64,000 nucleotides of DNA from Onthophagus taurus (Eukaryota > Arthropoda > Insecta > Coleoptera > Scarabaeidae), in NCBI RefSeq assembly GCF_036711975.1, contig NC_091971.1, positions 22,389,501 through 22,453,500 on the forward strand. Direction: 5' to 3'. Numbering within the stretch: position 1 is the first letter of the stretch; every line of letters starts with the position of its first letter. Of this stretch, positions 46,440-57,119 are shown one piece after another. The translations under genes were made by a program, and so were the position numbers. The notes below the pieces were generated by a model. The model saw only the letters and a list, made by a program, of their open reading frames with translations, was not told the origin of the DNA and did not search any database.

Positions 46440-47520
46440 GTGTACATAGACGACACCACAGAAGAAATCCATTATTTCTGATAGAGTGAAACAAACTGAA
46501 ATATTAGAAACGGTAACACAAACGATAGGCAATAAGAAGGAAAAGAAAAGAGCGGAGTGGGGTTGAAGAATGCAAAAAAGCCATAGAGGAAAGGAATGAA
46601 GCATACAGAAAATATAGGGAAAGCAGAACAAGAGAAAGAAGAGCAACCTTTGAAGGAGTGAGACGAAAAGCAGGCAAGATATGACGTAACCGTAAAATAA
46701 AACAGGAAAATGGTAAAAAACAGCTTATATGTAATCTAAAGGAGGTACATATGTAAACCGCGGTCAACTCTGAGTGAGAATGCCGTAGGAGAGTCAAGTT
46801 CTAAGAATGATACACCGAGAAGAACAAGGGGAAGAGGTAGGACCTCCAACATAAGAGGAGGTTAAACAAGGTATTTAGGCACAAAGAAACAACAAGATGC
46901 TCAGTATTGATAATCTTCCTCCAGAGCTGTACAAGATAGGAAGCGAACACATAATAACTGAACTGCACTTATTAACCCATTAAGTACTAGCGTGCCATAT
47001 ATGGAGAGCTAAGAGTGTACAACTTTGAAAGGTCAGCGTTTGAAATCATAATGGGTAAAACGTATGCCACCTAGAATAGAGACTACTATGAGCGGTAGGG
47101 ACTGCTTGACTACTTTGCCCGATATAAGGTAGTCGCAGAAGTGCTAATATTTGATGGAGTGTTATCTCATCGAGATGGAAACATCACAAGCTCTGCTGAT
47201 AAACATCACGTTATAAGAAACCATGCATTTCCATCGGAAACTTGGACAATATTAGGCAGACATAAATCAAAAATAGGTGAAGTAGAAATGAATATCTGCG
47301 AAATATAGTAGCGTATAGTATAGAGGAGGATTAAGCTTGACAGCTGTAGTGGAGAAGATTGAAGGGAAACAGCTCAAATTATATGGCTGCCTAATTCGGA
47401 ATGGATGAGGAAACAATACCCAATTCAAAAATGTTCAATATGACGTGAAGGAAGAAGAAGAAGAGGTAAAGAAACAATCCAGAAAAGGAGAAAAGTGTTA
47501 ATTATTGAGACAATAAAGGG
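46440..47520 (+). pseudogene. Degenerate RTE/R-type non-LTR retrotransposon
   Basis: Scattered plus-strand similarity survives in several frames. At 46560-46680 the segment reads KKAIEERNEAYRKYRESRTR, the linker after the endonuclease. Near 46905-46950 it reads DNLPPELYKIGSEHI (RT motif with the pattern D-IPAEL-K-G). Near 47345-47480 it reads KIEGKQLKLYGCLIRNG and a KEEEEE/RRRGKETI-like tail, matching the C-terminal LRWYGH..R/GRRRRGRP block. Stops and deletions are many. The ORFs on the opposite strand are shadows of its purine-rich coding sequence. Confidence 0.6.
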
Positions 47521-47626
47521 TTATAACAAAAAAAAACATCAAAGAAAAGCTACTGGGATTCCGGCGACGATCTGCGCAACACAGCGGTTTGCAATACAAT
47601 GTGTCAGGATCGCTTTGTATGAATTA

Positions 47627-48081
47627 GGGTGTGTTTACGTTGGAGCTGCGATAAACGATAATAGCGACGATACTACCAAAACAACGAAATTGTTGTCAGT
47701 TTTATATGCAGGTGTTTATATTGGAACGAAAGCTGCGATAAACGATAAGAACAACAATGAGAGCAGCGATAAGAGCTGCGCAAAATGAATTGAAAACGAT
47801 TTGTCAGAACAAATCTGTTGTGGTAATTTTTATCTTTTTGGTCCCACAAGGGGGATCTAACAAAAATTTCACTAATAATTAAACAGTCGATATCCATGCC
47901 AACCACACCTGATAATAGCAAAGAAAATAGGGAATACGATTAGCGTCGCTCTTATCGTTAGTCGGGTGTCAAGCTTGTGACAATTCGTCGCTCCAATATA
48001 AACACTTGCATATAAAACAATGACAACAATTTCGTTATTTTGCTAGTATCGTTTATGGAAAGCTCCAACGTAAACGCACCC
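47627..48081. mobile_element. PIF/Harbinger-like MITE, 455 bp
   Basis: TIRs GGGTGTGTTTACGTTGGAGC and the complement of GGGTGCGTTTACGTTGGAGC are flanked by TTA (47624-47626 and 48082-48084). The arms continue inside with gcgataaacgataatagc-type words, some of them tandemly repeated (47650 and 47730). No protein is encoded; the ORF reading KGYNKKKHQRKATG.. spans the left edge and is not supported. Confidence 0.75.
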
Positions 48082-48532
48082 TTATACGTTTCATGCGTTG
48101 CGTAGATAACAATAACCTCGGCTAAAATGGCAAAACTCCGGCCCTTGATAAATAAAATAAAAAAGAACTTTATGAAGTATTATGCACTCGATTATGTACT
48201 CGAGTATTCTATGATCAAAGTACGATAGATCAAAAATAAAATAAATTTTGACAATGTAGGGAAATAGGTATGTAGCAGTTGGTAACACCGGAATACTTGA
48301 AAATACAAACTTTGAATTGACAATTAGAAACTGTTAAAACACAAAATATATTCACCTGAAAAAAATGTTTGATGTACACCTCCCAAAATAAGAGAAATTG
48401 CTCAGAGTCAATGTCCTCATCATTGTGGACCTTGTATTCGATGCTAAGAACGTGTTTAAACATCCATAGACAAAAATTGTCACACTGACAACTAGAAAAA
48501 TTAATGACCCAATGTCACCAACTTGAACTGAT

Positions 48533-48759
48533 TCCATAAAATGTTACTAAAATCTCATTACAGCATCGGATGCTCTAAGAAGTCTCATTACAGCACCCGT
48601 TTGAGTACTGTTATAGCTTCCATTACCGTAGCGAATTACAAAAAATATTTTTTTGAACAAGAGAAATATTTTTTGTAATTCGCGAAGCTAATGAAAGCCG
48701 GTAATGAGATTCCTTACAGCATCCGATGCTGTAATGAGATTTTAGTAACATTTTATGGA
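48533..48759. mobile_element. Hairpin MITE, 227 bp
   Basis: TCCATAAAATGTTACTAAAA at the left continues into tctcattacagcatcggatgct and is mirrored at the right, ending at 48759. A second inverted pair (gcgaattacaaaaaatattt with aaatattttttgtaattcgc) forms an inner stem around 48640-48685. No clear target duplication is visible. Confidence 0.75.
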
Positions 48760-48899
48760 CGCCGAGCAGACAACTTTCGATTGGTGTTCTGAAAACCGGA
48801 AATCAGTTAATGTTAACCACAAAATATTGAAAATCGTAAAGTAGTAATAAGTAATACTTGCAGTTTTGACAGCTTAATACAGATACTTTGCCATTCATA

Positions 48900-49527
48900 C
48901 TGTTATAGTACCTCCTTCCAAACTCTAGTTGACAAAACTGATAATTTGTTGATGAAGTTGCTTCAAAAGCTTATGAAAGAAGGGGTTTCCAAGACAATTT
49001 AGCTTGATCGTTCAAAAATATTGATTGAAAAGCTAACCCCCAAACCTCAACCCCAGGGAATTTACTTATATGACGCCACGTATACCCTTTCCCAGTTACT
49101 AGACAATATAGATAATTACCTGCCAAAATCATTAAAGGTAGTTACCAAATGTAACAAATACGAAAAAAACATTACCGAAACAGAAAATGCATTTTTATTA
49201 TTACCGTCAGATACCTATACTCAGCACAAGTTCGAGCAACTTCTGCAAGAATCCCTTAAACCTGTGGCTGTCAACTGTTGCTGTGGAGAAAAAACTATGA
49301 AAGTACCGGTTATAATTTACCCATATGTAATTTTTGAAACCTTCACAGCATGTCAACTTTCTTTTGAAATTTTTCCAAAAGTTATAGTGGTGGAAAATAT
49401 CAGCTCCCATTTGAAGGGTGTAGTACACTACTTTGGAGGTGTATCAGCCAAAACTGGACACTTCGTGTTTTATTGTCACAAAAATTGTGTTTGGCAAAAG
49501 TACGATGATTTAAAAAGCTCAAATTAA
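48900..49527 (+). pseudogene. USP-like ubiquitin/SUMO peptidase C-terminal fragment
   Basis: The frame runs from about 48915 with one stop (TAG near 49000) and is open 49021-49527 (168 codons, ends DLKSSN). It shows a C..Y and CCCGEK pair like the zinc-finger of the USP fold, a PKVIVV strand, HLKGVVHYFGG and TGHFVFYCH, where His would be the catalytic base. It ends with WQKYDDL, which corresponds to the WY.YDD/N end of C19/C98 peptidases. The Cys box (about 150-200 residues upstream) is missing. There is no intron evidence. It may be a retro- or transposon-borne relic. The family call rests on pattern memory only. Confidence 0.4.
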
Positions 49528-50779
49528 TAAAGCTCCTCAATAAAGAAGAAAATGTGTAACAACGTACAGACCATCGTATACGTCAAATAAAGTTTATTGC
49601 GAAATGTAAGGTCATTTGTAACGCTACCAACGAGTTTTTCAAAAAAACTCACTGTTAAACACCCGCTTTAATGCACCTTATTAACCCTAGTACAATATTT
49701 TAAAAAAAATCGCCGGTTCTTAATTAATGATTTTGACCTATTTTATTTAAAAAGTTCAGATGCTAGAGTAGAATTTTTGAACTGAGACTTTTTAAATTGC
49801 TTTCTTCTTAAGAATTATGGGCCATATCACCCGACAAAAGATTAAGTTACAAATTGCTTAATATTAATCAAGCAAACCGAAATAAAATTTATGGGGGCTG
49901 AGAACATGGAACCTTCAAAGTTGGGTCTTAAATTTTTAAAATATTGAATATATTCGTAATATATTAAGCTAGAAAAACCAAATTTGGTATACGTTATGAG
50001 TGTACCGAGAGTATTAATTGGTAGCAAGTTGAGATCAATTGGGTTGATTAAGGGTGATGGTACCCTAAATTTTGACAGATTGTTTTAACCTTTTGGCGGA
50101 TTTAATACATTACTACTTCATTTCATGTGGAATTTAATTCTAAAACTTTTCTTTTATTTTTTTTTTAAAGTTTGTTTTTGTCGTTTTCAAAAAAAATTTA
50201 AATAACTAAAGACACGTATTTTGTAGTGTTACTTAAAATAAGCGAAAATTCAGTTTATTCAGTTATCCATAAATCCCAGCCATAAACTTAAAACAATAAT
50301 AACTCCGTAACCAATACGATTTGGGTCACCAAATTTCACACACACGTCACTCTTACCCCGACGAACAGGTTACAACCCCCATTTGGTAAAAAAAAATTTT
50401 TTTCAACCTCCACCCCCGAAAAAGTGATGTTTTCGCCCTGATGGGCACCTTCGAATTAAACCAAATTCTACCACATAATAGAACACAGTTCATTATGTTC
50501 ACGTTTTTTTATCAATTTTCAAAACACCGCAACCCTTAACGGTTTTCGAGAAAAAAAATCATTCTTATAAACCGCGGATGGGACTTTAGGGGTGAATTTG
50601 ACCCCGATGGGCACTTCTCAAATTGATGAAATTTTAGGACGATCCATAACTTTTGGATTTTGAGAAAGATGGAACGCTGATCTACCCTTCAAAACACTTG
50701 TTTCGTGGCCAATTTTTAAATATATTACTGTGATCTGTCTCCTAAAATCTTTGATGGAAATTGATTTCTTTCCATGAAT
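49528..50779. other. No gene; contains repeat shared with 58395-58640
   Basis: The segment at about 50395-50650 has cacccccgaaaaagtgat, aattctaccacataatagaac, aaccgcggatgggacttt and gtgaatttgaccccgatg. All recur in the same order at 58420-58620. The rest is AT-rich without recognisable features. Confidence 0.6.
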
Positions 50780-51351
50780 TCTTCTATATAGCAAGGAGTT
50801 TATAACAGTCGTATCAATTATTATCCTTGTGAATATACACCAGTACCATTTCTTACCCCTTATTGCTATAGAATGTTTTTCTAGGAGCCATACATGATCC
50901 CACCCATGTATGGATTATAATGGCGAATCAGTCTTGGCTGAGCAACTTACACTTTTAATTTATATACTCTGTTCCATCTTGCAACTGATGCTACTGGTTT
51001 CATAGTATCAAAATGTGTGGCCATACAAACACATTTCTTATCATTCCATTTTATCAGCAATATTTGGTTTTCGCTATAAAATCTTTGATCATAGGATTCT
51101 GGAGCTAACTTTCTAGGTCTTTGGATGGTCGCAACACACATTCTGCGTTGTCCGATTCTCGCTGATAGCACCTGCATTTCTCTTAATTGACGAAATAAGG
51201 CATGATTGCTAAAAAAATTATCAATTATTATTAAAAAATTATTTATAGCTTTTTGGACTATAGCAATTAGTGAGCAAAAGAAATAGCAATATTGATCTTC
51301 GCCACAAAGTGCCCAGAGTTTGTAACCAAATTGTATTGGCTTACCCTTCAT
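50780..51351 (-). pseudogene. piggyBac-type transposase fragment
   Basis: Read on the minus strand, the 134-codon frame (51351-50947) starts GKPIQFGYKLWALC and continues with IIIDNFFSNHALFRQL (conserved FDNFFSS block bearing a catalytic Asp) and LIKWNDKKCVCMATHFD (the KW-D-K-V block with the third Asp). Past the frame end, about 50940-50880 still reads PRLIRHYNPYMGG, the YN..MGGVD region, in another frame. The N-terminal catalytic part and the C-terminal Cys finger are missing. The element ends were not found. Confidence 0.8.
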
Positions 51352-53467
51352 AAACTGTTTCAGTAAGTGGTGAGTGGTGCGCGTAAGATCTTACAATCAT
51401 TTTATTTATTATGCGTCCGAGTGTGATTGCGTTGAGAGCATCCGTCCCTGCATGGATTCACTTGTGGATCCCTACAGTCACCATCCCTTTGAATTTTTTG
51501 TACTATGTATCGCAACTTATTTGAATGATGGGCCTAAAATTAGCCGTCTCTTTAACAAGGCTAATTCTGGAAATATAAGAAATTTCTTGAATAGGATTGA
51601 ATGGCGGTCTGTCTTTGCAGGGATGAACGTAGAGAGCATAGTTGAGGCGTTTTATGAACGCGTTAATTATATAATTAATAAAGATGTTCCTAAGCGCGCC
51701 TTATCCAGAAAACGCTTTCCCTCATTGGTACAAACGCTCTACCATTAGAGTTGTTAAAGAGAAGCTACGTTTTCACAAATAATGGAAATCCTCAGGTCAT
51801 CACAATGATTACTTGACTTTCGCTATGAGCCTATCTGAATTCCGTTGAGGTGGGGGTGTCCAGGAACCCGAGGGAGATCTGGACCTTCATTAATTCGAAA
51901 AAGGGTTCTGCGTCTGGCATGCCAGCATGCATGATTTCTGCTGATGGATCGACTGTGAACTCGGGTCCTGATATCTCATCTGCGTTCGGAGAGTACTTCT
52001 CGTCGGTTTTTGTAGATGGCACCATCGATCGTTCAGCGATTTCCGGTGGCACGGGTGTTTCACCTTGGTTTTCTGTGGATGCGGTTCTTAACATTCTGTC
52101 ACACCTTGACAAGTCATCTAGCCCAGGCCCAGATGGTATTCCTTCATCCTTCATAAAGGAGTTTGCTAGTGAACTGTCTTCACCCCTGTTTTTAATTTTT
52201 TCGAAGTCATTACTTGAAGGGCTATTTCCGAGCAAGTCTATTCTCTCGGCTATTCCCAAGGTTTTTGAGAAAATTCTCCAGGAATACTTTAGCCAGTCGA
52301 TTACGCACTCTTTTATTCATGAACAACACGGTTTCTTGCCTGGACGATCGGCTGAGACTATTTGCCCATTCTGCCCTAAATGAAAACTCTCAAGTCGATG
52401 CTATTTACACAGATTATTCTAAAGCCTTCGACAAGATTGACCATACAATTCTTGTTCAAAAACTCTCTTCCTTTAACATCCCAAATGGCATTGTTCACTG
52501 GATTATATCATATTTATCAGATAGAAGCCAGGCAGTCAAGGTTGGTAGCTTTCTATCCGGTTATAAGTCCATCTCTTCCGGTGTGCCCCAAGGCAGCCAT
52601 CTTGGACCAACATTATTTTTAATTTATATTAATGATATTGCTTCCTGCTTTAAGTTTTCCAAATTCCTGCTATATGCAGATGATAATAAAATATTTACAA
52701 ATATAACATCAAGTCTCGACTGTCTACGACTTCAGGAAGACCTTGACCGTTTGCATGACTACTGTCTCGTCAACAAACTTCATCTTAATTACAATTGTCA
52801 AAAAATTACGTTTACATGGAAACGATATCCGGTTAACTTTCATTACAGCTTTAACGGCAGAGCTATTGCGTCCACTGACAGAGTGAAGGATCTTGGTATT
52901 ACACTTGATTCCAAATTGTGATTCCACCTTCATATCGACCTTATGGTGAAAAAAGCATTACGTAACTTGGGGTTCGTTATCAGAATAAGCAGAAGTTTCA
53001 CCAATGTTACCTGTATAAAGTCCCTTTATATGGCATTTGTAAACAGTGTATTAAGCTATGGTCTATCGTGATCGCATCGAAACCATTCAACGTCGCTTTG
53101 TTCGTCACTTGGCGTATAAATATTATCTTCCGTACTGCGATTACGACAGACGCTGTACGGTTTTCAACCTATTGCCTCTAAGACAACGGCGGCTCTTGTC
53201 TGACCTGGTCTTTCTTTTCAAAATTGTTTACGGCATGCTGGATGTCCCCGAGCTGAATTTTAATGTTCCACAGCGCTTCACCCGGAATAATATCACTTTT
53301 CGTTTGCGCACATCTAATACGAATACTTATTCTAATTCGCCAATCATACGAGTTCTTAATACTTACAACCAGAGCTTAAACCATGTTTCTCTATTTGGGC
53401 CGTCATTGCGTTCGTTTAAAGATTCCGTGTTGCGCGATATTGTTTAGTTGCGAACCACTTTAATTCT

Positions 53468-54050
53468 AAATAAAATTCTTGAATGACGATGAAAATTTAT
53501 TAAATTAGTTCGGTGCTTCGACATTATATTGTCTTCATCGGGCACGACTAAGAATATTAAACAAAAAGAGAAAAACTTGTCAAAAAATAAATCAAAATTA
53601 TTACGATACTAAGCTTAACTACCTTAATTATCATGATACTAATCCTTATTTAGAAAGTAAATATTTACCGTCAATTTGGAAGAATACGTGGTTGAGTTGT
53701 AAGAAAAGTCCGGACAAAATGAAAAACCATCAAAGCCAACAGCGGTGAACAATTATGGTAAAAACAAAAAGGTGGAAAAAGGTTTGTCAAACTCTATAAA
53801 GGGAAATATGAAGAGGAAATAGATATTTAAATTTGTAAGGTGGTGAAAGGATGATTTAAAATTATTGAGTTCAGGCAGAAATAAAAATCTGAAAAATAAA
53901 TCGAAAAATAAATTTAGAAATAAAAAAGGAGAACGAGCAGATGGTGACTTACGTCAAAAGTGTTTTTTTTTGTAAAACATAAAGTAAAAAACGGAGATTG
54001 TGGAAAGAAAATGGGAAATAAATTTTCATCGTCATTCAAGAATTTTATTT
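53468..54050. mobile_element. Insert with 34-bp inverted ends and hammerhead relic
   Basis: AAATAAAATTCTTGAATGAC at 53468 continues to 53501 and is exactly complementary to 54017-54050. The sequence just inside the left end (ttcggtgcttcgacattata) is the same repeat family as 13560-13645. The interior is AT-rich and non-coding. Penelope-like elements often insert with inverted partial copies and carry hammerheads, so a Penelope-related or retrozyme origin is plausible but unproven. Confidence 0.6.
53512..53545 (-). ncRNA. Hammerhead-like motif lacking helix III
   Basis: On the minus strand: gtgc, CCGATGA, one extra A, gac/gtc helix II with an 8-nt loop, GAA, then directly gcac. Compared with 13601-13642, the helix III and cleavage triplet (ac....gta) are deleted and core U is C. 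It should be inactive. Confidence 0.4.
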
Positions 54051-54280
54051 ATCTTTCTACGATTAACTTAGAGTCAATTCTAGCCAAAACACTTTAATTC
54101 TGTATTAACTTCGTAAAAATATTGTAACTACTTTTCTTTATATTTAAATTTCTTGCTTGTGTTTCTAAGCGTATTGTCTCTTTATGAAATATAATGTTAA
54201 TTCGATATTTTGTGAGGATGCTTCACTGGGGATGTTCTCCCTGTTTGCGTCCCAAATTGTAATAAATAAATAAAAATAAA

Positions 54281-54940
54281 TTCATGTGTATACCTACTGG
54301 TAGTTACTAGCCCAATGTTGCTATTCATCCACATTCTTGTTCTGTGAAGTCATTTAGGGTTAAAAAAATTATAATAAGAGTTCTTTTCTTCTTCTTACAA
54401 TGTTTTTAAATTCATATTGTCCCATATTAAAAATTTGATCATTTTTGTTAATTCATATTTACGCTTAAAACGTTGAATTAATGGAAATTGCATAGATGTG
54501 CTAAAATCCTTCTTAAACAAATACTATTTTTCTGACCAAATATTAATAATGTTAAATATTTAAAAAAATCATTTTGCGCTAACGCAACTCACTTAAATCC
54601 CTGTATGGGGGACAAATTTGCAAGCATTTTTAGTAACTTTGTTACAACACGTTTATTATTTTATAAATAAAAAGAGATCCCCCAAGGACATATTTTTTTA
54701 AAAGTTGTTATTAAATCAATTCAAGTTACTTAAAAAAATTGATATTTTGTGCAATATGTAGCATAACACTTGAAAACTTACTGATCATATCTGGATTAAA
54801 GTATTTAATTTAATTTGAGATGTAAACAACCATCAATTACTTTAAGTACAAAATATATCTACTGTAAATATAGTTATCAAAATTATATAACGTACTTTAT
54901 AACAAAACTAACTGTTTACTTTGATTTTTTTCTTTCTTTT
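54281..54940. other. No gene; upstream region of protease 2
   Basis: AT-rich sequence from the Jockey tail to the TATA box. No ORF or repeat is recognised. Confidence 0.4.
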
Positions 54941-54941
54941 T

Positions 54942-54966
54942 GTATATAAGACGGACACATTCAGCG
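54942..54966 (+). promoter_or_regulatory. TATA box and initiator of the chymotrypsin-like gene
   Basis: gtatataag (54942-54950) is followed by ttcagcgtg (54960-54968), similar to the arthropod TCAGT initiator. The spacing (about 20 bp) is slightly shorter than usual. The start codon lies 20-25 bp further on, giving a very short 5' UTR, as is common for strongly expressed insect gut proteases. Confidence 0.55.
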
Positions 54967-54987
54967 TGAAAATGAGACTTAGCCAAA

Positions 54988-56125
54988 ATGAAATTTTTGA
55001 TCGTCCTTGTTTCGGCTTTGGCCGCCGTGTCGGCTTACAACGCAAAGGTAAGTTATAATATAATTAAATAATCTATTTTTGCAAAATATGTGGAGCATCT
55101 TAATAACGAAAAAGTTACATTTAGAGAGAAATGTATTATGAAATAGATGTAATTAACAAAAATTGAAATATTTTGTGATGAAATTTTCTGTTTCAAGTCG
55201 AAATTTATGACTTTGCTTGACTATTACAACTACATTGATGATGGACGTATCATCGATGGGACACCTGCTGAAGTTGGACAATTTCCCTGGCAAGTAGCCG
55301 TTAATTTCATTGTAAGTGGATCATCATATTTTTGTGGAGGTGCTCTAATTTCTAACCAATGGGTTTTAACAGCTGCTCACTGCGCAGATGGGTAAGGATA
55401 TATTAATTATTGTTGTTACATAAATCTACATTTATGTTTTATAGTGCCTCTAGTTTCACATTGAGACTTGGCACAATCCTTTCATCTGGTGGTGGAAGTG
55501 GATCCATTACAGTTCAAACAACTACTGCATTTGTTCATGAAGGTTACAACAGTAATTTAAACAATGATGTTGCCCTTATTAAACTTAATGAACCAATCGC
55601 ATTTTCTAATGTTATTCAACCAATTGATCTTCCATCAAAGGGTGACACAGCTATTACTGGAGAAACTCTTAGAGTAAGCGGCTGGGGAAAAACTAACGAC
55701 AGTGAGAATGATGACATTTACTAAAATAAAATGGTTTTAATTTTTTTCTTTTTAGACGGTAGTGTTAGTTCCGCTTTGAACTATGTTGATCTTACAGCAA
55801 TCAGTAATACACAATGTGCTAATTATTATGGATCAGCAACAATCATCAGTTCAACTCTTTGTTGCGTTGGCAACCCACATCACAGTACTTGTAATGTAAG
55901 TTTCTTTTAACCACAAATACAAAATAAAAATTTGATGTTTTTTGATAAATACAGGGTGATTCTGGTGGCCCACTTGTAAGAGTTAATGGTAATAGGGTCA
56001 CTCATCATGGTATTGTAAGTTTTGTTTCTTCTGCTGGTTGTGCTAGTGGAGCCCCATCTGGTTATGTACGTACTGAAAGTATGCTTGATTGGATTTCTTC
56101 TAAAACAGGTATCAAAGTCGAATAA
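54988..56125 (+). CDS. Secreted chymotrypsin-like serine protease
   Basis: Five exons (54988-55047, 55198-55391, 55445-55701, 55756-55895, 55955-56125) join in frame to 273 aa. Signal peptide MKFLIVLVSALAAVSA, propeptide to Arg37, mature start IIDGT. Triad: LTAAHC (His81), NNDVALIKL (Asp126) and GDSGGPL (Ser220), all present. Three disulphide pairs are expected from C66/C82-type, C168/182-type and C191/220-type cysteines. The S1 base position is Ser214 (Ser189 in chymotrypsin numbering), which favours chymotrypsin- or brachyurin-like specificity over trypsin. Such enzymes are secreted, commonly as digestive proteases of the midgut, which is inference here. Two in-frame ATGs start the exon region; 54988 was chosen because it begins the signal peptide. 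Intron positions match the protease homologue at 45127 at the first coding junctions. AATAAA lies at 56175. Confidence 0.95.
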
Positions 56126-56174
56126 ATTTGTTAAATTAATATTATTACATAAAAAATTGTAACATTAAAACATT

Positions 56175-56180
56175 AATAAA
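56175..56180 (+). terminator. Polyadenylation signal of the chymotrypsin-like gene
   Basis: AATAAA 50 bp past the stop codon, only 14 bp before the stop codon of the convergent THAP gene. The two 3' UTRs therefore probably overlap. Confidence 0.5.
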
Positions 56181-56193
56181 CCAATTAAAAAAA

Positions 56194-57112
56194 TCAAATT
56201 TCCATAACTTTTTTTTCTAACATTCTTTGCATTTCAAATTCAGCTTGTAAAATAAATTTGTTAGTGTTTTTAACTTGTTGTCGTAATCGTTTGATTTTTA
56301 ATTTTTGGTTATCAACACAGCCTAAAGCTAATTCAAGACATCTTCTTGCTTCATCGGGAGATGTAAAATCAACATTTTTTAAATCTCCAATGTAACGATA
56401 CTGACGATATGGTCGTTTTCTTTTAACAGAAGTCGTATCAACATTTTCGTTTTTATGAAAAATTTTGTCAACTTCAATTATTGCTTGATTTTCACCACTT
56501 ACATTAACTATTTCGATTTTTTCTCCACCTTTCAGATTATTCTCCTCTAAATTAATTCCATTTTCGTATATAACCACAGTAGATTTTCCTTGTACTGTTA
56601 GTTCATCTAGTTCACAACTTGAAACAGTTCCTTCATCATTGGAATCAAAAGCTGATACAGTTTCTTCATTTGAATTGCACAAGCTAATTGTATCTTCATC
56701 ATTTGAATTGTATGCAGTAATAGTTCCTTCATCATTGGAATTGCAAGCGGTTATAGTTTCTATTGTCAAAGACTCAGTTTCAACATTAGGTTCTGTGTCT
56801 TCTGTGATGGACACATCAAACATTGATGGAAGAACATTTTTCTTTAAGACTTTATTTCCAAATGAATTTATGGTGTAATCTTCATTTGTAAAATGAATAC
56901 TGCAAATTATATCTGACTCAGAAGGAATGAAACCTTTTCTTCCTATAACTTCAATCCATTGATTTCTTAACGTTGGATCTTTAGGAAATCTGAAATTCCA
57001 AGTTGAAGCAGACAAGAATAGAAAAGTTAGTAAAGGAATTAACGTACTTGTGAAACTTTGTTCCTTTTGTAAATTGCGTTTTACAACCAGAAACCGAACA
57101 TGATCTCACCAT
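56194..57112 (-). CDS. THAP-domain zinc-finger protein
   Basis: Two exons on the minus strand (57112-57048 and 56989-56194, 58-bp intron with aa/gtacgt and ttttcag-type ends) give 286 aa. Residues 1-90 form a THAP domain, a C2CH zinc-coordinating DNA-binding fold: Cys5, Cys10, Cys51, His54, with the conserved FPKDP (Pro24), Trp33, and the closing LPSMF that stands for AVPTIF. The middle (about 95-150) is an acidic degenerate repeat (variants of SNDEGTITA). The C-terminal part has a basic KRKRPYRQYRY patch and a likely coiled coil from about 235 (CVDNQKLKIKRLRQQV) suited to dimerisation. It is probably a nuclear DNA-binding protein, with target unknown. It has no DDE/RNase H domain, so it is not a P-element transposase copy. 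It converges on the protease gene with 68 bp between stops. Confidence 0.85.
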
Positions 57113-57119
57113 TATAAAT

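Larger units (their letters stand above)
51374..54280 (+). pseudogene. Jockey-like non-LTR retrotransposon with internal insertion
   Basis: This is the pol of a Jockey-type LINE with several lesions. Frame pieces: 51374-51748 (linker after endonuclease), 51850-52383 (SSSPGPDGIPSSFIKEF, then a jump from PSKSIL to AIPKVFEKIL that deletes the RPIS motif), and 52214-52921 (DYSKAFDKIDH, GVPQGSHLGPTLF, catalytic YADDNKIF). A last piece, 53058-53447, holds the thumb/C-terminal region (IETIQRRFVRHL, LPLRQRRLLSDL). The 3' UTR runs to an AATAAATAAATAAAAATAAA tail at 54261-54280. A 583-bp insert (53468-54050) with inverted ends splits the UTR. It is related to the fragment at 1-815. The 5' end abuts piggyBac debris. 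Confidence 0.85.

Noticed and set aside
46437-46797. Two overlapping minus-strand ORFs rich in Leu/Phe
   Set aside because: They are shadows of the purine-rich plus-strand non-LTR coding remnant.
47495-47788. 97-codon ORF with YVGAAINDN repeat
   Set aside because: It runs across the left end of a Harbinger-like MITE and reflects its internal TIR-related repeats.
51831-52259. 142-codon minus-strand ORF
   Set aside because: It is antisense to the Jockey-like RT frame at 51850-52383.
56639-56878. 79-codon plus-strand ORF with SSFELxAVIV repeats
   Set aside because: It is antisense to the acidic repeat of the THAP gene.
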